Shown: positions 1-7,316 of the stretch, piece after piece | Layout of the letters: every line of letters starts with the position of its first letter | Position numbering within the stretch: the first letter of the stretch is position 1 | NCBI GenBank assembly: GCA_023374045.1 | Contig: CM041779.1 | Location: 141,009,801 to 141,073,800, forward strand | Length of the DNA: 64,000 nt | From: Limonium bicolor | Taxonomy: Eukaryota; Streptophyta; Magnoliopsida; Caryophyllales; Plumbaginaceae | Direction of reading: 5' to 3' | The notes under the pieces: model-generated | Database searches by the model: none | What the model was told of the DNA's origin: nothing | The model's input: the letters and a program-made list of their open reading frames with translations, nothing else | Position numbers and translations under genes: made by a program

Positions 1-318
1 AGATGTTTATACAGGGTAGCCATTTAAATGGCGTGAGTATGATAGGGTAGTAAGACCGAATTGTTATCGGCAGTAGTTTGTAAATACTCGGTACAGTGGG
101 AATGTATGTATATAATAAATGTTGAAAATGGAATGAGGATTGTATTGTGTAGTTGCTCGGGAATCTAGTCCATCAGACCGATACAAATGTAGATGTATTA
201 GCCTTGTTAGCCACGTGGGTGGTTAACGGCGTGTAACACCATTGGAATAAGTAATGCGATGAGTTAAGTTTCCGCTGCAATGTGGTGTTAAATGTATGGA
301 TGTAGTTGGGGTGTTACA
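1..318 (+). mobile_element. 3' end of a Gypsy-type LTR (fragment)
   Basis: This stretch matches the reverse complement of the LTR start at 34525 and 25256: the 'CATCAGACCGAT' stretch, the 'TTAGCCACGTGGGTGG' palindromic segment, 'CCGCTGC' and the terminal GGGGTGTTACA. It is therefore the last ~320 bp of a plus-strand LTR that begins outside the window. No TGGTATCAGAGC primer site follows position 318, so it is a 3' LTR, a solo LTR or a truncated copy rather than an intact 5' LTR. Confidence 0.8.
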
Positions 319-1458
319 TCAAGAGAAAGACTGGGTGGCTTTATCGGTTCACGGTATTTGCTGATGCGTGGGAATTTCCAAAAAAAAGTGACCCTGATGC
401 ACAGCCCTTACTAAGGTCAAGATGGTGTAGGTGGTTGCAAGTTACAAGGGAATGTCATGGGCGACTAAAAAAAATATGTAGATTGTCTGTCGCATGGAGA
501 TTTGAAGCTGTCTTGGTTTTGAGATATCTAATTCAGAGTAGAACGTCGATTGTCTTTTCTTTTCTATAACTTTAGTAGTGAGACTACTAATTATAATTCG
601 TTGGCATCTATTACCGAATTCGAGCACAGCTCAACCGGTTAAGGCTTCGGGAATGGTACGAAAGGTCTCGGGTTCGAATCCCGGCTAGAGCGTGTTTGCT
701 CTTTTTTTTGTTTCAGCCTTATTATGCCTATTTATTGTATATAAGTGAATATATTAACATGTTGCGTTATTTGTTATGTCACATTGTTGATTATACTTAT
801 ATACGGATACGACTATTTTTTTGTCGTGTTTTAGCTATCTGCTTTCGGTCATATGTACTAATACAACTACATCATCCCGTCGCGTTATTAGTTATATGCA
901 CAACGTTATAATATTGTAACATTGTGTATATGTACATATATATACGTATGTATATAAGCGCGTGACCGTATTAATATTAACTATTTGGTTATACCTTAAT
1001 GCAGTTCTTAATGCAGTTAATTTTATATTTAAATCATGTTTAATTAAGTAGGGGTATTTCAATTATATACACTAAAAGTGAGTGGAAGTTAAACTTAAAA
1101 GTAGAAAAACATACCCCTTGACTTGTAACAAGTATTCTATACGTGAACTATCCTAACATTATATACAATTTCCAAGAATTTTAGATCCTCTATTTGATAC
1201 ACCTAATCGACCTATTTTTGGAAGTCATTGAGCTTGTGGATTAACCACGTTTCTTAGAGATAGAAACAAACAATAAGCTTCGATTGTCCTGTTACCAAAC
1301 CGTAGGATTCAAACTGGAAACCCTTAGTTTGAGATGGTACTAATATTAAGAGATACTTAACCTAGGCTGAACATATGGTTCACCTGATTCATGGAGTTTG
1401 AATGGAATAAGAAAAAGCCAAGCTTTAAGGCGGAGGAAATAATACTTTATGGAATTAT
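319..1458. other. unassigned intergenic or decayed repeat DNA
   Basis: AT-rich sequence without a supportable gene. The open frames here are under 90 codons and resemble nothing I know. Two things are recognisable: a tRNA-derived SINE-like piece (622-710) and an isolated GGGGTATTTCA at 1051-1061, which looks like the terminus of a minus-strand LTR of the TGAAATACCCC family, though no LTR body is recognisable upstream. The 3' part may be old host-element sequence into which the CACTA transposon inserted. Confidence 0.5.
622..710 (+). repeat. tRNA-derived SINE-like sequence
   Basis: An A-box-like segment (AGCTCAACCGGTTAAGG, 628-644) and a perfect B box (GGTTCGAATCC, 671-681) are spaced as in a polymerase III promoter. 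A T-rich tail (CTTTTTTTTG, 701-710) follows 'TAGAGC'. The tRNA-like part does not close into a proper acceptor stem or anticodon arm, so a SINE head is more likely than a tRNA gene. I could not find flanking target duplications. Confidence 0.6.
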
Positions 1459-1490
1459 CACTAGTGGAACGCGAGGCTTTAATGACGGTG
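1459..1490 (+). repeat. left terminal inverted repeat of the CACTA element
   Basis: It pairs with 11521-11552 over about 32 bp with roughly seven mismatches. It begins at the CACTA pentamer directly after the TAT target duplication. Confidence 0.9.
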
Positions 1491-1590
1491 GTTTAATCAC
1501 GGTTTAAACAGACACCGTGATTAATAGGAAGGCCGGAATTTATTAGCGACGATGATTGATTAACCCGTAATCAATAATCGATCGGAGGAT

Positions 1591-1743
1591 GGCGCACCTT
1601 TTTTAGGAGGGACTTTAGATGACGGTTTTTAGTAAAACTGTAATCTAAAGTCCCGTGTTGACGCGCGCTTTACGGTCAACGGACTTTAGATTACGGTTTT
1701 ACTAAAAACCGTCATCTAAAGTCCCTCCTAAAAAAGGCGCGCC
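1591..1743. repeat. near-perfect 153-bp foldback in the CACTA left subterminal region
   Basis: The arms are 1591-1653 and 1681-1743, 63 bp each with only two mismatches by eye. The spacer itself starts and ends with complementary GTTGAC/GTCAAC, so the foldback runs almost to its centre. Each arm contains ACTTTAGATGACGG and its relative ACTTTAGATTACGG, the subterminal motif of this element. Such repeats are usually transposase-binding sites. Confidence 0.9.
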
Positions 1744-1829
1744 AACCTCGTCAACGACGTCGTTTTGACCTGACGAAAAAAATTTCCCGTATTATTTGAT
1801 TTATTCGACTCCGCGCGTAATCTAAATTA

Positions 1830-2099
1830 CAGTTAACGACGTCGTTTTAGCAGTGTATTTTAGATTAATAAAAACTTTATATTAATGTGTTACCTATGTT
1901 TGAAACCCAACATATGGCAAATAATTATCGCGCTATTTTTTTAATTTCGTTACACTTTAGATTACATTTAACGACGTCGTTTTATCAGTGTATTTTAGAT
2001 TAATAAAAACTTTATATTAATGTGTTACCTATGTTTGAAACCCAACATATGCCAAATAATTATCGCGCTTTTTTTTTAATTTCGTTACACTTTAGATTA
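1830..2099 (+). repeat. 135-bp tandem duplication (two copies)
   Basis: Two adjacent copies with a 135-bp period share 'AACGACGTCGTTTTA' (starting near 1835 and 1970), 'TTTGAAACCCAACATATG' and 'AATTATCGCGCT', with only a few substitutions. The duplication lies between the left foldback and the last subterminal palindrome of the CACTA element. Confidence 0.9.
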
Positions 2100-2173
2100 C
2101 GGTTTTTGTGAGAACCGTCATGTAAAGTGTGACTTTAGTTTACGGTTTACATGTAAACCGTAATCTAAAGTCC
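2088..2173. repeat. subterminal palindromic repeats of the CACTA element
   Basis: Two consecutive foldbacks are built from CACTTTAGATTACGG and GACTTTAGTTTACGG with their inverted partners. They are the innermost copies of the left subterminal motif. Confidence 0.8.
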
Positions 2174-3930
2174 ATTTAAACATTTGCCTACACTCTGCAC
2201 ACTCTACTCACAGTAACTCTTCTTCTCTTTCGCGCTATCTTCCTCACTGAAATTGCCTCCTCTCTCCCGTCACCTTGCTAACGGCCATCGCCGCCGTCGC
2301 TCCCACCACCTTTGTCACTCCCATCGCCGCCGGTCACCACCCATCTACCACTGGTCTCACCGTCGACGTCTCTATCGCGTATTGGGTATGCGATCGCGAT
2401 TGATTGTCGTTTTTTTCTAACTTTGTTCATATACATGCATTTCGATTGCAAGTTCTAACCTCGTTTGTATCGAATCCTGAGAGTGTAATGGCAAATGTTC
2501 TAACCTTGTTCATATATTTGTGCCCAGATTCACAGTTAATTGCGACCTAGTTCGTGGGCTGATTTCTACACTACTTGCCCACTTCGGTGCTTAGTTACGG
2601 TAACTTTGCAAACCAATCTGTAAACTGCTGTATTTATTTGTTCTTAGCATTTAGTATTACAATTAATACATAATAGTGTAGTTTTAAAAATGCTACTACT
2701 TAAAACTGCCACAGGAAAGAAAGTAAGTTCAAGTATATTACCGATTCCTGAAAAATGAATGGTACAGAACTGTAGCATATCTCAGTTTCATGAATGGAAC
2801 AGAACTGTAACAAGTTGTTTGAGTTTTGGTCTGGATTTAAAAGCTTAATGGAATATTTAAGTAACTGGGTAAGGAGTTAGGAGAAGTATAATCAGTTGAA
2901 AGGAAAAAAAACAGACAGGGAAGAAAGCAAGAACACAACTCAGTTTCTGTTTTGATTTCAGTTTGGATTTCAGCTTCAGTTTCGTATCAGATCAGGTTCT
3001 GACTAATTCTGCATCTGTAACAAAGTTGCCTTGGGTTTAGTTGAGTTAGAAACTTTATAACACACCAAATTGACAGGATCGACAGTTTAGAAAGGTTTGA
3101 GAATTCAAACACGTGAACAAACAGAGAGGAGTCATACACCAGTCTCTGTCTGTCTGTTTCTTTTCTTTCAGTTTCTATTTCTGTTTGAGTTCTGTGTGAA
3201 TCTGTTCAGTAGAGGCAACAGAAAGATGTTGTCGTTTTTCTGTTTCTGTAAACTAAATACATCAGTGAAGATAAGTTTATGTATGTTACCAGTTCTAGAT
3301 GGTGCGTGCGAATTTGACTTTGATAAAACTGATTTGGAGACGTTAGAAATATAGGGGAGATGCTGTCGATTTTTTTCCGCGGTTTAGCTAGCATTTAACC
3401 TTGATTTTTTGATGAATTCTAATGTTGTCGTTTTTCATTTATGCATCAGGACTACGACTTTATTTAGGCTTCCGACCTCAACCGTCTTAGCATCGGCTAA
3501 TCGTCTACCAGAGGTAAGATTTATATATATACATATAATATTTGACAAACTACCAAACATAGTTATCCGCCCAAGATATACCTAATAGAGGTATATCTTC
3601 GGCAGTCCCTGTCGGGACTGTCCACGATTGTTAAATCACACACCTAGGGTGTGAATGTGCTTTTAATATGTACTTTATTGATTATTTCAGCAGTATCTCT
3701 TTATTGTTCTTCGAATGCATATATTATTGATTAATATCATAATATCGTGCATTTGAAGAACTGTAGGGAGATGCTGCCGAAATTTTCAATAAATTACATA
3801 TTAAAAACACGTTCACCGGTGGGATTTAATACTCATGGATGGATTTAGGTTGATAAGATACAAAAGTGTAAAGACTCTGCCACGGGTGACGGTATGAAAT
3901 GGCTGCCTTCATATAAATAGCTAGAAGGAG
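2174..3930 (+). promoter_or_regulatory. 5' leader/promoter region of the CACTA transposase transcript
   Basis: No long open frame. The first part (about 2205-2390) is pyrimidine-rich and then GC-rich with GCCGCC-type runs, unlike the AT-rich surroundings, and resembles a plant 5' exon. A candidate noncoding exon is 3450-3513, bounded by an acceptor (TTTATGCATCAG) and a strong donor (AGAG|GTAAGA). Further downstream lie two mini-hairpins (3574-3598 and 3603-3620) and a ~200-bp foldback. The TNP2 ATG follows at 3931. Exon assignments are inference from splice-site consensus only. Confidence 0.55.
3630..3831 (+). other. long imperfect foldback (miRNA-precursor-like or MITE-like)
   Basis: Two arms of roughly 95 bases pair with about 80% complementarity around an AT-rich loop near 3722-3740. 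Well-paired blocks include GTTCTTCGAATGCAT with GTGCATTTGAAGAAC, and ATTTCAGCAGTATCTC with GGGAGATGCTGCCGAAAT. A third, shorter copy of the GGGAGATGCTGYCGA block sits upstream at about 3355-3369. A hairpin of this size just 5' of a transposase gene could be a small-RNA source, an internal MITE or simply a palindromic regulatory region. Confidence 0.7.
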
Positions 3931-6900
3931 ATGGAACGTTCGTGGATTTACAGCGGAAATTTGGACGACAAGTTTTTAGAAGGAGTTGATAAGTTATGCA
4001 CGGTGTTGGCGAACAATCTGAAACCTACAGACAAGGGATACATATTTTGTCCGTGTATCGACTGCCAAAACAATCTGAGATATCGCGGCGTTGAAACAAT
4101 TAAGGAACATCTGATCCGCCGCGGTTTTACAAAAGATTTCCAAGACATAATCCGATGGCATGGTCAGAGTGCGTTCGATGTTATTAAGCCTGACGAAGGG
4201 GATAATGGTCAGGCAAACACAGAAACAGAACTTGGAGATGATACAGTTGCTGGTGATCCAGAAGACGTTACAGCGAACGTTGTGCCAGATTTCTGGGATG
4301 ATGACATTGAGACTATGCTTGAAGATGTGGAACGACATTACTCTAACACGCCAGACAAGCATGAAAATTTGTTGGATTCATCCAAAACACCGTTGTACCC
4401 CGGGTGTGACCCTACAAAGTTAAGCAAGTTGAGTGTCGTCCTCAAGCTATTCAACTTGAAAGCGAAACATGGCTGGAGCGACGTAAGTTTCACTGACCTC
4501 CTGGAACTATTGAAATACGTTCTTCCGGTGGACAACGTTTTACCAACGACTACGTACTCAGCCAAAAAAATGATGTGCCCAATGGGTATGGGGTACCAGA
4601 AAATTCATGCTTGTCCAAATGGTTGCATGCTGTTTTGGAAATCGGATGAATTTGCTGAAAGCTGTTCAGCATGTGGAGCGTCACGGTATAAGAAACAACA
4701 AACTCACATCAGCGGTAGTAAGAAAGGTTCACCAGCTAAGGTATTGTGGTACCTGCCCATCATTCCAAGGTTCAGACGTTTGTTCTCCATTGAGAAAGAC
4801 GCAGAGAATCTTCGGTGGCATTCAGTTCACAGGAAAAAGGATGGCAGATTGAGACATCCCGCTGATGCACCACAGTGGAGAAACATAGACGTAAAATTTC
4901 CTGAGTTTGGTAACGAACCGAGAAACCTAAGGCTAGGCTTGTGCACGGATGGGATGAACCCTTACGGTACTTTGAGTAGCATACACAGTACCTGGCCTGT
5001 GCTTTTGGTTATTTACAATCTACCGCCGTGGTTATGCATGAAACCAAGACACATCTTGTTGTCTTTGTTAATATCTGGTCCAAAGCAACCGGGCAACAAA
5101 ATTGACGTATTCCTACAACCTTTGATAGAGGATCTACAACTCTTGTGGAATGAAGGGGCTACGGTTTACGACTCATTCAGTAAAGAGGACTTCAATTTGC
5201 GTGCTATGTTGTACTGCACAATCAATGATTTCCCCGCCTATGGTAATCTTTCAGGCTATTCAATCAAGGGGGCGTTGGCGTGTCCGATTTGTGGTGAAAA
5301 CACTTGTAGCATTCGCTTGAAACATAGTGGGAAAACCGTGTATATGGGCCACCGAAAAATGCTTCCAAAAGGACATAAGTATCGAAAGATGGCGAAAGAG
5401 TTCGATGGGAAAACTGATCACAGCATGGCGCGCCAGCCTTTGACAGGTACAGAGATTTACAAAAAGTTGGATAATATTGTGAACAACTTCGGGCCGCCAA
5501 CCAAAAGTGGTGAAAAAAGTGTCTGGAAAAAGAAATCAATATTTTGGGAACTACAGTACTGGCAGCATCTGGAGGTTAGACATTGTATCGATGGGATGTC
5601 AGAGAAGAACGTGGGTGAAAGTTTCACTAGCACCCTTTTGAACATAAAAGGAAAGACAAAGGATCATTTGAAAGGAAGAAAAGATTTAATTGAGTTGGGC
5701 ATACGCACAGAGCTTGGCCCGCAAGAACGTGGAAAACGCACATTCTTGCCTCCTGCCTGTCACACTCTGTCTAAAGAAGAGAAACATAGTCTATGCAGTA
5801 CCCTTTACAACATCAAGGTGCCATCAGGTTACTCCTCAAACATAAGAAACCTAGTGTCCATGACAGATTTCAAATTAGTAGGAATGAAATCTCACGATTA
5901 TCATGTCCTACTTCAAGAATTTTTGCCAATTGCACTACGTGGGATCTTGCCGGATGCTGTCAGACACACAATCACAAACGTCAGTGTCTTCCTCAAATCC
6001 ATTTCGTCTAAGGTTCTTGATGTGGACACTCTGTCTAAATTACAAAAGGATCTTATTGTGACAATGTGCCAGCTGGAGATGTATTTTCCTCCATCGTTCT
6101 TCGACATAATGATACATCTCCTCGTGCATCTTGTAAGAGAGATTCTGATGTGTGGTCCTTTGTACCTTCGCTACATGTATCCGTTCGAAAGGTACATGGG
6201 TGTCCTGAAGAAGAAAATGAAGAACCGTCGTCACCCAGAGGGTAGTATTATAGAGGGCACTATCACAGAGGAAGTTGTAGACTTCTGCACCAATTACCTA
6301 GAAGGTGTCGATACCATTGGACTTCCACGTTCTAGACACGAGGGCAGATTGAAGGGTGTTGGCACGGTTGGAAGGAAACTGAAAAGAATTGACATAGACA
6401 CTCTTAACAAAGCTCATTTAGTTGTGCTAAGTCATCTTGAAGATGTTGAACCATACTTTGATGAACACTTGTGTGTTTTAAGAGCACAATATCCAAACAT
6501 GAGTGACGTCAGACTACAAAATGAGCAGAATAGGACATTTGTCCGATGGTTCAAAGAGAGAGTGTTGTCCGATCAGTCCACGAATGTGCCTGAACTGATT
6601 AAAGTAGTTGCATTTGGACCAAATCTGGATGTAATTTCTTATGAGGGGTACGATGTCAACGGATTCACCTTTTTCACAGAACGTCAGGATCAGAAGTCAA
6701 CGAATCAAAACAGTGGTGTAGAGCTTGAAGCTTATCAAAACTTATATGACGTCGGTGTCGTGGGTCATAGTCCTGTCTCAGTACAACAATCATATTTCGG
6801 TGTTATACAAGACATCTGGGTATTGGACTACAACAGCTACGAAATGTGTGTTTTCCGCTGTAACTGGGTTAACAACATTCATGGCTACCGTGAGGAGGAG

Positions 6901-7194
6901 CATGGTATGAAACTGGTTGATCTGTCTAGAGCTACTCCCACGGTTGAGCCATTCGTTGTTGGGACGAAGGTTAAGCAGATATTTTATGTAACTGATCCCT
7001 GTAATCCTAGATGGTCTGTTGTGCTTAAAGGGAGAAGAGGAATAGTTGGTGTGGATGGTGTGGTTGATGAGGATGAGTATGATGCAGAAGATGAACCTCC
7101 AACTGTTCCTATTTCATTGGAAGAGGCTGAGGTCACAGGTCATCGTGAGTATATACGATCAGACCATAACGAGGGAATGTGGGTTGAGAGATAA
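3931..7194 (+). CDS. TNP2: CACTA transposase, TNP2 family (1087 aa, intact)
   Basis: Catalytic DDE-type transposase of the En/Spm superfamily; it cuts element ends and joins them to new sites in the nucleus. Domain order seen: an N-terminal transposase-associated domain (about residues 1-80, with the FCPCIDC cysteine cluster); the large transposase_21 core (about 165-560) with CPNGC and CPICG cysteine pairs; DUF4218 (about 640-760) with MYPFERYMG; and a DUF4216-like domain (about 930-1010). Candidate acidic residues are D340 in CTDGMNPYG, D392 in NKIDVFLQPL and E753 in the PFERY motif; this assignment is from family knowledge. The frame is a single uninterrupted exon, full length for the family. 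The ATG at 3931 starts directly at the expected domain boundary. A perfect GTAAGT donor lies 8 bases after the stop, linking it to the next gene. Very secure as TNP2; activity is untested. Confidence 0.96.
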   Translation: MERSWIYSGNLDDKFLEGVDKLCTVLANNLKPTDKGYIFCPCIDCQNNLRYRGVETIKEHLIRRGFTKDFQDIIRWHGQSAFDVIKPDEGDNGQANTETELGDDTVAGDPEDVTANVVPDFWDDDIETMLEDVERHYSNTPDKHENLLDSSKTPLYPGCDPTKLSKLSVVLKLFNLKAKHGWSDVSFTDLLELLKYVLPVDNVLPTTTYSAKKMMCPMGMGYQKIHACPNGCMLFWKSDEFAESCSACGASRYKKQQTHISGSKKGSPAKVLWYLPIIPRFRRLFSIEKDAENLRWHSVHRKKDGRLRHPADAPQWRNIDVKFPEFGNEPRNLRLGLCTDGMNPYGTLSSIHSTWPVLLVIYNLPPWLCMKPRHILLSLLISGPKQPGNKIDVFLQPLIEDLQLLWNEGATVYDSFSKEDFNLRAMLYCTINDFPAYGNLSGYSIKGALACPICGENTCSIRLKHSGKTVYMGHRKMLPKGHKYRKMAKEFDGKTDHSMARQPLTGTEIYKKLDNIVNNFGPPTKSGEKSVWKKKSIFWELQYWQHLEVRHCIDGMSEKNVGESFTSTLLNIKGKTKDHLKGRKDLIELGIRTELGPQERGKRTFLPPACHTLSKEEKHSLCSTLYNIKVPSGYSSNIRNLVSMTDFKLVGMKSHDYHVLLQEFLPIALRGILPDAVRHTITNVSVFLKSISSKVLDVDTLSKLQKDLIVTMCQLEMYFPPSFFDIMIHLLVHLVREILMCGPLYLRYMYPFERYMGVLKKKMKNRRHPEGSIIEGTITEEVVDFCTNYLEGVDTIGLPRSRHEGRLKGVGTVGRKLKRIDIDTLNKAHLVVLSHLEDVEPYFDEHLCVLRAQYPNMSDVRLQNEQNRTFVRWFKERVLSDQSTNVPELIKVVAFGPNLDVISYEGYDVNGFTFFTERQDQKSTNQNSGVELEAYQNLYDVGVVGHSPVSVQQSYFGVIQDIWVLDYNSYEMCVFRCNWVNNIHGYREEEHGMKLVDLSRATPTVEPFVVGTKVKQIFYVTDPCNPRWSVVLKGRRGIVGVDGVVDEDEYDAEDEPPTVPISLEEAEVTGHREYIRSDHNEGMWVER

Positions 7195-7202
7195 TGGTGT
7201 AT

Positions 7203-7314
7203 GTAAGTTATTACTATAAAAATTTATATGAAATTACCACTCTTTTATTTATTGCTTGTTTATGACCATTATGAAATGCTTAATTTAATTCAAATTGTAT
7301 TTCAATCCTTGCAG
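7203..7314 (+). other. predicted intron joining the TNP2 exon to the second transposon gene
   Basis: The donor GTAAGT at 7203 is 8 bases after the TNP2 stop codon. The acceptor CTTGCAG ends at 7314, two bases before the ATG of the next gene. The predicted 112-nt intron implies that the two reading frames can share one primary transcript, as known for tnpA and tnpD of maize En/Spm. Splicing is inferred from consensus sites. Confidence 0.6.
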
Positions 7315-7316
7315 GC

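Noticed and set aside
622..694. A tRNA gene
   Set aside because: A and B boxes are present, but no proper acceptor stem or anticodon arm closes, and a T-rich SINE-like tail follows.
1051..1061. A second complete LTR ending at GGGGTATTTCA
   Set aside because: Only the 11-base terminus matches; no LTR body or TGTAACACCC start was found upstream in the window.
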